Source of the DNA: Mariprofundus sp.
GTDB lineage: Bacteria; Pseudomonadota; Zetaproteobacteria; Mariprofundales; Mariprofundaceae
Direction: 5' to 3'
Assembly (NCBI GenBank): GCA_021772775.1
Contig: JAJFLH010000023.1
Span: 1-64,000, forward strand
DNA: 64,000 bases
Both the position numbers and the translations under genes were made by a program. The notes below the pieces were generated by a model, which was not told the DNA's origin, ran no database searches, and saw nothing but the letters and a program-made list of their open reading frames with translations. Shown piece after piece: positions 19,461-27,833 of the stretch (the first letter of the stretch is position 1; each line of letters starts with the position of its first letter).

Positions 19461-19489
19461 CTATAGGGCCATCAAAACAACGTTTCAAG
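19461..19489 (-). promoter_or_regulatory. Sigma32-type heat-shock promoter for grpE-dnaK-dnaJ
   Basis: On the minus strand CTTGAAA (19489-19483) is followed after 14 bases by CCCTATAG (19468-19461). This is close to the RpoH consensus CTTGAAA-N11-16-CCCCAT. It lies about 45 bases upstream of the grpE start. No CIRCE inverted repeat was found, consistent with control by sigma32 and not HrcA. Confidence 0.75.
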
Positions 19490-19563
19490 GGCCTACACCC
19501 AAATCAGCTGATCACATGATTTATCTCTATTGTTGTTCACCTCTATTCAATTAGAGTCAGCGG

Positions 19564-20028
19564 GTGATTATTATTTCGATAAGCAAACAGATGCTCTACC
19601 ACCACCGAAAAACTGGAGTGTGTTATGCCTACCCCATTTCAACGGCCAGCAATGGAGCCGGCAATCGCAGTGGCAGCTTTCAAACCCCATTGGGCAGACA
19701 CTGCATAGCAAAAAAAATTGGTGCAGGCATGCCAGCTTTCACCGCATTCAAAGCGCGCCAAGCTTTCTGCGTATATAATTCTGAAAAAGACAACCCCAAT
19801 CACGATTGGATTTTGACCCGCATCTTGTGGCTAAGCGGCTGCGAAACAGGTAAAAACCGCCGTGGTAATGTCGACACATATGCACGTTATATATATATAC
19901 ATGGTACCCATGAAGAGGAGAAGATCGGCAGGCCGGCCTCACATGGCTGCATCCGCATGCGCAATGATGATATGATGAAGCTCTTTGAACACGTTAGAGT
20001 TGGGGAGTCCGTTCGCATCTCAGAATGA
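19564..20028 (+). CDS. L,D-transpeptidase (YkuD domain)
   Basis: A 154-residue protein. The catalytic signature IHGTHEEEKIGRPASHGCIR carries the active histidine and cysteine of L,D-transpeptidases, which crosslink peptidoglycan or attach proteins to it. YPISTASNGAGNRSGSFQTP is the typical N-terminal half. The only in-frame start is GTG at 19564, because a TAG lies 12 bases upstream. No signal peptide is evident, which is shared by several small YkuD proteins annotated as cytoplasmic or periplasmic. It is divergent from grpE. Confidence 0.88.
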   Translation: MIIISISKQMLYHHRKTGVCYAYPISTASNGAGNRSGSFQTPLGRHCIAKKIGAGMPAFTAFKARQAFCVYNSEKDNPNHDWILTRILWLSGCETGKNRRGNVDTYARYIYIHGTHEEEKIGRPASHGCIRMRNDDMMKLFEHVRVGESVRISE

Positions 20029-20262
20029 TTCATGCACTCAACATTGCTCACTACTCTCATCTCACAGCATACTCTTTTCACAGCAACATTGAACAGGGAT
20101 CGCAAAATATTTTATGAAAAACAAGGTTTTATGCAGAACCATATGTATGATGAGACACACAGAAATCGTCCTTGTGGATAAACTTGCGTAGAACGCAAGG
20201 CCACGTAATATTCCGAAATCTAATAATTCAACACAAAACAAGGTGGACGCAGGTGAAAAAAT

Positions 20263-20694
20263 ATGAGTAAAGTACAGGCGCTACCAGGTGCATTCCCTCT
20301 ACACGAAGATCGCAATTTCATTTCAGAAAGCGAATGGGTGATTTTCAAACTGCTTTGTAAACCCGTAAATTCATTCGGCGATGAACATGCCGAAGAGCTA
20401 TCTATTGCAACAGGTAATCAGGTCAGCATTAAACGCTGTGATGAGTTAATACGTACCGTTCGCATCTCCAGGCTCGCTGGATTGGGGAGCTGGATCTCAC
20501 GCTGGTTCGCGGAAGCTGGTTTTAGCGATAACGATGTGTGCAATCTGGATGCCAACGCCATCATTGAAGGGGTGAACAGAAAAGCGGGTTACCCGATCTG
20601 CAACGAAGCCACCGAACGCGCTCTGCACAAACTACAATTAGAGTGGAAAGGTGCTGCCATAGAGAACACAACATCCAAGGAAGATCAATCATGA
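20263..20694 (+). CDS. Conserved-looking protein of unknown function, coupled to hldD
   Basis: 143 residues, not recognised. It is mostly helical and without signal peptide. The stretch SIKRCDELIRTVRISRLAGL followed by GSWISRWFAEAGF could be a small helix-hairpin-like fold. A good AGGTG site precedes the ATG, and its TGA overlaps the hldD ATG (ATGA), so it is co-translated with heptose biosynthesis. A role in cell envelope or LPS assembly is only a guess from position. Bases 20029-20262 upstream hold nothing clear. Confidence 0.65.
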   Translation: MSKVQALPGAFPLHEDRNFISESEWVIFKLLCKPVNSFGDEHAEELSIATGNQVSIKRCDELIRTVRISRLAGLGSWISRWFAEAGFSDNDVCNLDANAIIEGVNRKAGYPICNEATERALHKLQLEWKGAAIENTTSKEDQS

Positions 20695-21650
20695 GTGAGC
20701 GCATTCTTGTAACTGGTGGGGCCGGCTATATTGGTTCAAATATTGCAGCAGCACTTTGCAAACGCCCGGGCACCGACGTGTTGGTTGTTGATGATTTTTC
20801 ATCCGGAGACTGGCGCAACCTCGTCCATGTTGATTGTGAAGTACGCGCCACAGACTGCGATGACCCGGCTCTGTTGGATGAAATCGCCAGCGGGGCTTTT
20901 TCAACCATTTTCCATGAAGCCGCCATCACCGATACAACCATCATGGATCAACGCCTCATGGTTGAAGTGAATACCAATGCTTTTGCTGACATCCTCGAAG
21001 CCAGCCATGCATCTGCCACGCGTGTTGTTTATGCCTCCTCTGCAGGCACCTACGGCAACTCCCCTGCCCTAAATAAGGTAGGTAACGGCGAAGAACCTGA
21101 AAACATCTACGGCTTTTCTAAATTGGCCATGGATCGTGTCGCTTACCGCTGGCATGAACGCCATAGCTCTACCATTATCGGCTTGCGTTATTTCAATGTT
21201 TACGGCCCCGGTGAAACCCATAAGAATGAAAAGAGCGGCAATAAAACAGCCTCAATGATGCTTCAACTTTATGAGCAGGTAAAAGCGGGTAATCAACCTC
21301 GACTATTCAAATACGGCGAACAGAAACGTGATTTTGTCTACATCAGAGATATCGTAGCTGCCAATTTAGCAGCACTGGATGCACCTCGCTCCGGCGTATG
21401 CAATGTTGGTTCAGGGCAGGCACGCTCATTCAATGATATTGTGAATACAATTTCACAAGCCCTTGAATTAGAACTGGAAACTGAATATTTTGACAACCCA
21501 TTTTCGTTCTATCAAAACCACACTGAAGCGGACCTATCTGACACCCTATCCCTATTGCAGTGGCAACCTGAGTGGACACTAGAGAAAGGCATGTTTGACT
21601 ACATTTCACTATTAGAAAAAGGCCATAGAGGCCCAGCGGAGACAGCTTGA
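20691..21650 (+). CDS. hldD: ADP-L-glycero-D-manno-heptose 6-epimerase
   Basis: Last enzyme of ADP-heptose synthesis for the LPS inner core. The ATG chosen overlaps the upstream stop; the NAD(P)-binding loop follows at once (VTGGAGYIGSNIAAAL). FHEAAITDTT and the Tyr-Lys catalytic pair (YGFSKLAMD) are typical of this SDR subgroup, and FSFYQNHTEADLS near the C-terminus is characteristic of HldD as opposed to GalE. It is 319 residues, the family length. The stop TGA overlaps the bamE ATG by one base. Confidence 0.93.
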   Translation: MSERILVTGGAGYIGSNIAAALCKRPGTDVLVVDDFSSGDWRNLVHVDCEVRATDCDDPALLDEIASGAFSTIFHEAAITDTTIMDQRLMVEVNTNAFADILEASHASATRVVYASSAGTYGNSPALNKVGNGEEPENIYGFSKLAMDRVAYRWHERHSSTIIGLRYFNVYGPGETHKNEKSGNKTASMMLQLYEQVKAGNQPRLFKYGEQKRDFVYIRDIVAANLAALDAPRSGVCNVGSGQARSFNDIVNTISQALELELETEYFDNPFSFYQNHTEADLSDTLSLLQWQPEWTLEKGMFDYISLLEKGHRGPAETA

Positions 21651-21964
21651 TGCGCACCTTATTATTACTCATAGCACTATCGACACTGCTCACAGCCTGC
21701 CTCCATGAACCCATTCACCAAGGCAACCGGCTAGACGGCAACGAAATTTATCTCATCCAGAAAGGTGATAGTAAATTCAGTATTGAACAAAAGCTTGGCA
21801 CCCCTTCTCTCAACAACACACTACATCCAAATCGCGTAACCTATTACGAAGAATTTGAAGATGAAGAGAGCGGTAAATTACTCTGGCGCAGTGTTGAAAT
21901 CGTTTACGATAGTGCTCTGCGTGCTCAAAAAATAACGCGTGCCGGCTTTGAAGACAAAAAATAA
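21650..21964 (+). CDS. bamE: Outer-membrane assembly lipoprotein BamE (SmpA/OmlA)
   Basis: A 104-residue lipoprotein of the BAM complex, which folds beta-barrels into the outer membrane. The signal peptide ends in a lipobox (STLLTAC, Cys17). IHQGNRLDGN followed by IQKGDSKFSIEQKLGTP is the BamE/SmpA signature, and the C-terminal strand region reads YYEEFEDEESGKLLW. The start is the ATG in the TGATG overlap with hldD. It ends a three-gene envelope operon. Confidence 0.93.
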   Translation: MRTLLLLIALSTLLTACLHEPIHQGNRLDGNEIYLIQKGDSKFSIEQKLGTPSLNNTLHPNRVTYYEEFEDEESGKLLWRSVEIVYDSALRAQKITRAGFEDKK

Positions 21965-22023
21965 CAGACTGGCAATCACTCCGAATAAAGCTAATTTTGC
22001 TTCGGGATCATAGGATTGCATTG

Positions 22024-22052
22024 TTGACACGCTAACAGTTAGACCGTAAAAT
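22024..22052 (+). promoter_or_regulatory. Sigma70-type promoter of the roadblock/GTPase operon
   Basis: TTGACA (22024-22029) and TAAAAT (22047-22052) are separated by 17 bases. The first gene starts about 37 bases after the -10 element. Confidence 0.75.
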
Positions 22053-22060
22053 GTCGGTCT
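22041..22060. promoter_or_regulatory. Inverted repeat overlapping the -10 box (possible operator)
   Basis: AGACCG and CGGTCT form a perfect 6-base inverted repeat with an 8-base centre. It covers the -10 element and likely transcription start, where a repressor would block transcription. It could also form a small 5' hairpin in the RNA. Confidence 0.45.
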
Positions 22061-22088
22061 TTCACATTGTTTTACAGGGGGATAGGTC

Positions 22089-22472
22089 ATTTCACTTCAA
22101 CATAAACTTGAACGACTGCAGCAAGAAATGAATCTCATTTTCATTCTTGTTGCTAACGATGAAGGCTTGATCATGGCCGAAGTCGGCGACCACCCGGAAG
22201 AAGACTTCGCGTCATATTCCGCAACAGTCATCGAAACAGCTCGAAAAATGTCTCACTCTGGCAATCTTGGCGACCCTGTTTGCAGCGCCTTGGTACTCAA
22301 ACGTGGGCGTATGTTGATCATGACTGAAGCCGTTGTTGGTGGAGATGCTATTTACCTATCCATTTTATGCGCTAAAGTACCCGCAGGTGTACAGGCTTTG
22401 ATCAAGCGCATTGTTGATTGTGTGTCTGAAGCCTTAATAGGAAATACGCATCAGGAGTCTTTAGATGGGTAA
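22089..22472 (+). CDS. Roadblock/LC7 domain protein 1 (apparent ATT start)
   Basis: A roadblock/LC7 fold protein, the MglB/GAP-like partner of small bacterial GTPases. The first ATG (22128) would remove the N-terminal helix. Reading back to the stop at 22083 leaves ATT at 22089, 7 bases after AGGGGG, giving (M)SLQHKLERLQQE before LIFILVANDEGLIMAEVG. The paralogue at 27392 has the same arrangement, ATT then TCT behind GGAGG. Shared motifs are GDPVC and LKRGRMLI. The gene overlaps the next by eight bases. The ATT start is inference from frame, ribosome site and paralogy. Confidence 0.8.
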   Translation: MSLQHKLERLQQEMNLIFILVANDEGLIMAEVGDHPEEDFASYSATVIETARKMSHSGNLGDPVCSALVLKRGRMLIMTEAVVGGDAIYLSILCAKVPAGVQALIKRIVDCVSEALIGNTHQESLDG

Positions 22473-22950
22473 CAAATACAGAGAAGCCTGCCGACAGGAA
22501 CTCGAAAAATTAGTATCGCGAGAGCCCGATTTAGATGCTGCACTCTTATGCAGCGTCGATGGCCTACCTATTGCATTTGCATCTGAAAATGAACTTGAAA
22601 CAGATTCAATGTCTGCCATGTGCTCGTCAATGCTATCGCTTGGTGATGCCCTCTCTATTCAAGGTGGCGATGAAGGATGTATTCAGGTGGTCACTCAATC
22701 GCGCGGTTGCACCTTTGCACTTATCCATGCCGGTGATGAACTGTTACTGGCACTCATGGGCAACAGATCTCTTAAACTTGGTATGCTGCTTGGACATGCA
22801 CGTAAAGAAGTAGAAATTATCGTTGAACTCATGGACAAGGCCAACAAGCAGGATCGGCAAGAAAAATCAGAGACACTCTTTAAAAACCGAGAACCAGCAC
22901 TGCTCGAAGAGTTGGTAAACCGTGTGGTACAAGAGGCACAGAACAAATAA
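22465..22950 (+). CDS. Roadblock/LC7 domain protein 2
   Basis: 161 residues. The N-terminal ~110 residues form a divergent roadblock domain (LDAALLCSVDGLPIAFASEN, and GCTFALIHAGDELLLALMG as the central strands). A charged, probably helical tail of about 45 residues (KANKQDRQEKSETLFKNREP) follows and is absent from proteins 1 and 3. It overlaps the preceding stop by eight bases, so it is translated with it. Roadblock proteins pair as homo- or heterodimers, so proteins 1, 2 and 3 could form mixed dimers on the GTPase. Confidence 0.82.
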   Translation: MGNKYREACRQELEKLVSREPDLDAALLCSVDGLPIAFASENELETDSMSAMCSSMLSLGDALSIQGGDEGCIQVVTQSRGCTFALIHAGDELLLALMGNRSLKLGMLLGHARKEVEIIVELMDKANKQDRQEKSETLFKNREPALLEELVNRVVQEAQNK

Positions 22951-23015
22951 GAGGAAGCAGTGATCCGTTTTACTCTACAATCACTGCCTCCCATAGAAAA
23001 TAGAGGATAGCTATT

Positions 23016-23651
23016 ATGAATTCATTAGTTTTTCTTCGCCGTATGATCATCAGCCAGCAGCCTTCACGCGTTGATTATACTGTGGGAAATCAGGCGAAGA
23101 GCATCTATTATGATCGGGCAGGCTTTGTAGGGACACCAAATGAAGTTGCCCAAAACTTAAGAGATATTTTCAAATCTGAAACAGTTTCTGTCGTCGCCAA
23201 TATCGATTTGAGTGAATTCACTGACAAGGGGCGCATCTTTGCCCCCCAGGCAGTCTCTTCTGCTCTGGCTGGTTATAAGTTTGATGCTGAAACACGAGCC
23301 GTACTGCTTAGTTTCACCATGCGGCTACCGCCACTAATGGTTCGTCTGTTTCCTATGCAGCGTTATGCATTTCAAGACAACACTTCATATATGAAAATGC
23401 ATACACAGTTTCAACATAACGGTGTTTTTCGCATGCAACATTATATTTCTCAGGCAGAAAATTCACTGGATGAAATCGTAAGATTGAGAGTGATGATGGC
23501 AACTTATATCCTAGGGCTTATCGCTCCCCTCTCTAAGAAGACTGATACAGCTCAAAGTGTCAGTCGCAACGATTCACAGGGAGCACCTTCAGCAAAAGGT
23601 AAAAAAGTTGGTCTCCTTAGTAAAATCATCAATCGTATCAGGGGCCTATAA
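23016..23651 (+). CDS. Unknown protein of the GTPase operon
   Basis: 211 residues, not recognised. No signal peptide or membrane helix. It appears as an alpha/beta domain of about 160 residues containing NEVAQNLRDIFKSETVSVVA and RLFPMQRYAFQDN. A low-complexity Ser/Gln linker follows, then a short basic amphipathic tail (KGKKVGLLSKIINRIRGL) that could bind membrane. Its stop overlaps the GTPase start (TAATG), so the two are coupled and probably partners: effector, adaptor or regulator. No function should be assumed. Confidence 0.75.
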   Translation: MNSLVFLRRMIISQQPSRVDYTVGNQAKSIYYDRAGFVGTPNEVAQNLRDIFKSETVSVVANIDLSEFTDKGRIFAPQAVSSALAGYKFDAETRAVLLSFTMRLPPLMVRLFPMQRYAFQDNTSYMKMHTQFQHNGVFRMQHYISQAENSLDEIVRLRVMMATYILGLIAPLSKKTDTAQSVSRNDSQGAPSAKGKKVGLLSKIINRIRGL

Positions 23652-24235
23652 TGCAAACCGAATCTAAACAAATCGTTAAGCTTGTAATTACAGGACCGGT
23701 TAATGCTGGTAAAACCACGATGGTGCAAAACCTCAGTGACTCACAAGTAGCGGCTACTGATGTTGCAGCAACCGACCATGTATCCCAACTTAAAAGCATG
23801 ACTACCGTTGGACTTGATTTCGGTATACTTAAAATTGATGAGACACTCGAATTGCATCTGTTTGGTACACCTGGTCAATCACGTTTCAATTTCATGTGGA
23901 ATATTTTATCCAAGGGTGCAATTGGCGCAATTTTCCTGGTTGATAGTACATCGGATGACTCTCTGGTTGAGATGATCAAAATGTTTGAATATTTCCAGAA
24001 AAACGTGAATTTACCTGTTGTCGTTGGTGCAACCAAGCAAGATATGCCTGGTGCCAAAAGTATTGAGGAACTTAAAGAGTTACTCAATTTGGGCGAGACA
24101 ATGATCATCCCTGTTGATGCCCGTAAAAAAGAGCAAAGCAAGATATTAGCACTAACACTGTTGGGTAACGCTTTAGTGGATGCTCAAGATGATGAGGATG
24201 AGTACGAAGATGAAGACTACGAGGATCTCTTCTAG
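23651..24235 (+). CDS. Small Ras-like GTPase, MglA/COG2229 type
   Basis: 194 residues. The P-loop GPVNAGKTT lies at residues 15-23, a threonine-rich switch I reads MTTVGLDFG, the switch II motif is GTPGQSRF, and TKQD supplies guanine specificity. This matches bacterial GTPases that cycle with roadblock-domain regulators, such as MglA in Myxococcus polarity and the Streptomyces conservon GTPases. The C-terminal 20 residues are almost entirely Asp, Glu and Tyr, an unusual acidic tail. It is preceded by two roadblock genes and the unknown protein with coupled translation. Confidence 0.9.
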   Translation: MQTESKQIVKLVITGPVNAGKTTMVQNLSDSQVAATDVAATDHVSQLKSMTTVGLDFGILKIDETLELHLFGTPGQSRFNFMWNILSKGAIGAIFLVDSTSDDSLVEMIKMFEYFQKNVNLPVVVGATKQDMPGAKSIEELKELLNLGETMIIPVDARKKEQSKILALTLLGNALVDAQDDEDEYEDEDYEDLF

Positions 24236-24261
24236 GTATACATGATACGTGGTTTAACAAC

Positions 24262-25614
24262 ATGACTGGCTTGACGTTCACCCCTGATAAAAAATCAGGG
24301 CACATCACTGTACGCCTTTTTTCTCTGTTCGGTGCACTGTTTTTAATCTCAGCTTGTGTACCCCAAAAAAAGCACACGGTCACAGTAAACAGCCATACGA
24401 ATGCAGCATTAAAACAAGCCAAAACTGTTGATATGGATGCAAAGAGTAATCACGAATCAACAAAGCTTGAGTATGTGGAATTGGTTCCAACTGCGCCCGT
24501 AGATCCACTACTTGTAGGCATTTCAGCTGAAGATATAGCTATGTCAAAAGCACAAGCCAAACGAAACTTCCAGCGCAGCTGGAAAGCCATAGGTACACGC
24601 TCCCGCTTTGTACGACAAAGGCTTTTGGCTACTCTGAAAGAATTGGATGCACCTATGGCCCTGCAGGTTCTTCCTGCCGTAGAGTCCACTTATGACACCT
24701 ACGCACTGTCACCAGCTGGCGCACTCGGTCTGTGGCAACTTATGCCACGCACCGCACATGTGCTTGGTGTTCGCTCCGGAAAAAAGGTAAATGGACGCAG
24801 AAATATCTCTGATGCCACTTCTGCTGCAGTGCGTTATCTGCAAAAGATGCATAAACGCTTTAATAATTGGCCCTTAGCCATTGCCGCGTACAATATGGGG
24901 CCATATGCAGTGGCTCGGCGCTTAAAGAAACATGGCTGGAAAAATGCTGATGGCCTTGAGAACATGCCTATCCCTGTGGCAACAAGAGCTTATGTTCAGC
25001 ATGTCATTGGATTAACAGCCCTATTAAATAATAATGAGTTTACTTTCCCTAAGCCAATCAAAACACGCCCGCTGGAAATAGAAGCCCCTGTTGATATAGA
25101 GCGCTTAGCTCAAATCAGTGGCATGAAAAAGGATGAAATTTTCCGTTTCAATCCATGCCTCAATCAAGCCCAGTACTTGCGCCAAACAATCACCATCCAT
25201 GTTCCAGTATCCTATTTTGAAAGCATGCGTAACAATGTAGCATTGGCTGGACCTAGCTATGTCAAACAGACGATCAAAGATGGCGATAATCTCTGGGATC
25301 TGGCCCGCGCGCACAACATTTCAGTAAAAACACTAAAAAACCTGAACAGAGGCTTGGGTAAATATTTACGTATTGGTCAACATCTGAAAGTTCCTGCCAA
25401 TCGATTGGCACAGGCCGTTGCAGATCATAACCCACTACTGGCAGGTGACCACCGTATCCGTTACAAAGTACGCACCGGTGACTCGCTATGGCGTATCGCC
25501 AATCAGTTTGGAACTACCCCTAAAGCTATTGCCCGATCAAACCAGATTACAATGAAACACATACTTCGCGCCGGAGATATTTTATGGGTTTTCGCCAAGG
25601 TTCGGCCAAGCTGA
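24262..25614 (+). CDS. MltD-like membrane-bound lytic murein transglycosylase with two LysM domains
   Basis: A 450-residue lipoprotein (lipobox LISAC, Cys32) predicted to sit in the outer membrane and cleave peptidoglycan glycan strands. The SLT domain has the catalytic Glu141 in LPAVESTYD, then GALGLWQLMPRTA and AIAAYNMGP. Two C-terminal LysM domains (about 333-378 with IKDGDNLWDLA, and 401-445 with VRTGDSLWRIA) bind peptidoglycan. It starts 27 bases after the GTPase, and its end overlaps the next gene by 31 bases, so it is part of the same operon. Confidence 0.93.
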   Translation: MTGLTFTPDKKSGHITVRLFSLFGALFLISACVPQKKHTVTVNSHTNAALKQAKTVDMDAKSNHESTKLEYVELVPTAPVDPLLVGISAEDIAMSKAQAKRNFQRSWKAIGTRSRFVRQRLLATLKELDAPMALQVLPAVESTYDTYALSPAGALGLWQLMPRTAHVLGVRSGKKVNGRRNISDATSAAVRYLQKMHKRFNNWPLAIAAYNMGPYAVARRLKKHGWKNADGLENMPIPVATRAYVQHVIGLTALLNNNEFTFPKPIKTRPLEIEAPVDIERLAQISGMKKDEIFRFNPCLNQAQYLRQTITIHVPVSYFESMRNNVALAGPSYVKQTIKDGDNLWDLARAHNISVKTLKNLNRGLGKYLRIGQHLKVPANRLAQAVADHNPLLAGDHRIRYKVRTGDSLWRIANQFGTTPKAIARSNQITMKHILRAGDILWVFAKVRPS

Positions 25615-27260
25615 CTCAACTTAAATTCATCAGCCTGATAACGCTTGTGATGCTTATTGGCTGCTCTGATCCGAATCAATCCAACATACCTGATTATAAC
25701 AACGCTGCAGATCTACCTGCACAGGGTGACAGATTGGTTGATGCGAGCATTGGTGATGCCAGTAATCTCATTCCAATGATTGCAGGTGATGCATCCAGCC
25801 ATGCAATCGCCGGGCAACTTTACCTCTCTCTACTGAAATACGATAAAGATCTGAACTTAGTCGGTCGACTGGCTAAATCATGGGAAATATCAAAAGATAA
25901 TAAAACAATTACTTTTCATCTGCAGTCCGGTTTGACATGGACCGATGGTAAACCACTCACATCGGAAGACTGCGCCTTCACCTTAAAACTCATTCAGGAT
26001 GAACAGACGCAAAGCGCTTACAAAGCAGATTATGTACTGGTTAGTGCATTTGAAACCCCCAATCCCCTGACCTTCATTGCGCATTATAAGGAACCTTTTT
26101 CTCCCGCTCTTTCATCATGGTCTTCGCTGGCCATCTTGCCAAAACACATCTTTAAAGATGTCGACATCATGAACACCAAACTTTCACGTTCACCTGAAGC
26201 TACCATTGGCCCATATCAATTGGCCGCTTGGCAAGCTCAGCAGTCTATTTTGATGCAAGCTAACCCGAACTATTTCGATGGTGATGTGTGGATTAAAGAA
26301 CGATTTACCCGCATTATCCCGGATCGAGCTACCCAATTCCTTGAACTTACAGCTGGAAGACTCGATTCGGTTAGCTTGAGCCCTATTCAATACTCAAGGC
26401 TATTTGATACAAAACCTGTCTTAAAAAATCATTTCAATCGTTATAAATATCTCGACTTTGTTTATACTTACCTTGGTTTTAATTTGAAAAGAGAACCTTT
26501 CACCAATCCCAAAGTTAGGGAAGCGATCGCTTATGCCATTGATAGGCAAGAGATTCTCGACGGCGTACAACTAGGCTTGGGTGAAACCATCGCCAGCCCC
26601 TATAAACCCGGTACATTCTGGGTGAATAGACAGCTCAAAGCGCGCCTCTTTGATCCTGAGAAAGCCAAGAGCATGCTCGCCGAAGCAGGTTGGAAGGATT
26701 CCAATGGGGATGGTCTCTTGGACAAAAACAACACTCCCCTCTCTTTCACCATCTTGACCAACAATGGTAACAAACAACGCGCTGATGCGGCCACCATCAT
26801 GCAACATCGGCTGAAGAAAATTGGTATCGAAGTCAATATTCGTTTGGTGGAATGGTCTGCTTTCATTGAAAACTTCATCAATAAACGCAATTTCGACGCC
26901 GTCATTCTGGGCTGGTCATTATCACCGGACCCGGATCAATTCACCATCTGGCACTCATCTCAAACTGGCCCGCGTCAATTCAACTTCCTCTCCTACAATA
27001 ACGCTAAAGTGGATGCGGCACTCGATTCTGCTCGCCGCACTTTTGACCGCGATCAACGCAAACAGCAATATGATATTATGCAGCAAGAGATCTATAACGA
27101 CGTACCCATGGTTTTCTTGTTTGCGCCCTACTCTCTGCCCGTCATGCACAAACGCTTTCACGGTATCAAACCAGCTCCTGCAGGTATCGGATACAATAGT
27201 GAACGTTGGTATGTCCCTGCTCAATTACAGAAGTACAACGTAACTTCAATTGCCCCCTAA
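25584..27260 (+). CDS. Oligopeptide-binding lipoprotein (SBP family 5)
   Basis: 558 residues; a periplasmic solute-binding protein of the OppA/DppA family, with a lipobox ending in IGC (Cys27). Family features are GDASNLIPMIAGDASSHAIA, the LTWTDGKPLTSEDCAF region, and PKVREAIAYAIDRQEI near the hinge. No cognate OppBCDF permease genes are nearby, so it may be an orphan sensor or be served by a distant transporter. A possible link is uptake or sensing of muropeptides released by the adjacent transglycosylase. The ATG lies inside the preceding gene, after GGAG. Confidence 0.9.
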   Translation: MGFRQGSAKLTQLKFISLITLVMLIGCSDPNQSNIPDYNNAADLPAQGDRLVDASIGDASNLIPMIAGDASSHAIAGQLYLSLLKYDKDLNLVGRLAKSWEISKDNKTITFHLQSGLTWTDGKPLTSEDCAFTLKLIQDEQTQSAYKADYVLVSAFETPNPLTFIAHYKEPFSPALSSWSSLAILPKHIFKDVDIMNTKLSRSPEATIGPYQLAAWQAQQSILMQANPNYFDGDVWIKERFTRIIPDRATQFLELTAGRLDSVSLSPIQYSRLFDTKPVLKNHFNRYKYLDFVYTYLGFNLKREPFTNPKVREAIAYAIDRQEILDGVQLGLGETIASPYKPGTFWVNRQLKARLFDPEKAKSMLAEAGWKDSNGDGLLDKNNTPLSFTILTNNGNKQRADAATIMQHRLKKIGIEVNIRLVEWSAFIENFINKRNFDAVILGWSLSPDPDQFTIWHSSQTGPRQFNFLSYNNAKVDAALDSARRTFDRDQRKQQYDIMQQEIYNDVPMVFLFAPYSLPVMHKRFHGIKPAPAGIGYNSERWYVPAQLQKYNVTSIAP

Positions 27261-27391
27261 CCATCGTGAATGATCCGAACTTCAACCATAATATCGAAAG
27301 GGGTTTGACCTTCCTGTTGGGAAAGTGATAATTGTTCCTCAAATAGAGTTTTAATATAACATGACTGCATCACACCGCTTTGGAGGCCACC

Positions 27392-27751
27392 ATTTCTAAT
27401 TTAAAAAAACAACTAGAAAATATCAGGCAAACACAAGATATGGCCTGTATTATCATCATTGATGGTGAAGGCAGACTCATTTCCCAAGTGGGTGAATCAC
27501 CTGAAGGTGAAGAGTTCGCACTTTATTCTCCGATGGTGATGGAAACGACCCGCCGCATGTCAATATGTGGTGGTTTTGGTGATCCAATTTGTAATGGTGT
27601 TATTCTTAAACAGGGCCGTATCCTGATTACGCATGAAACCAGCATTGGTGATGTTGTCATGTACACTTCACTGCTCTGCCGTAATAAGGTGCCACCTGGA
27701 CTGTTGGGTATCCTGACTCAAATTTCTGATCTGGTGAAAGCCGAATTCTAA
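27392..27751 (+). CDS. Roadblock/LC7 domain protein 3 (apparent ATT start)
   Basis: A paralogue of roadblock protein 1: GDPICNG and LKQGRILITHE match GDPVCSA and LKRGRMLIMTE there. No ATG exists near the domain start. ATT at 27392 lies 5 bases after a perfect GGAGG and gives (M)SNLKKQLENIRQTQD. A TTG at 27380 in the same frame would bury the ribosome site. 119 residues. It lies 131 bases after the peptide-binding gene and may have its own promoter. It closes the cluster. Confidence 0.8.
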   Translation: MSNLKKQLENIRQTQDMACIIIIDGEGRLISQVGESPEGEEFALYSPMVMETTRRMSICGGFGDPICNGVILKQGRILITHETSIGDVVMYTSLLCRNKVPPGLLGILTQISDLVKAEF

Positions 27752-27758
27752 TTCAAGC

Positions 27759-27798
27759 AACTCAGCCAGAGTTATGCATCAATAACTCTGGCTGAGTT
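27759..27798. terminator. Long perfect hairpin between converging genes
   Basis: AACTCAGCCAGAGTTAT and its exact complement form a 17-base stem with a 6-base loop. It lies between the roadblock gene and the histidine kinase gene, which converge. There is no strong T-run, but the position suits a bidirectional terminator. Confidence 0.65.
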
Positions 27799-27833
27799 AT
27801 GCTCTATTGCCTATGAATAGAGTGACTACCATG

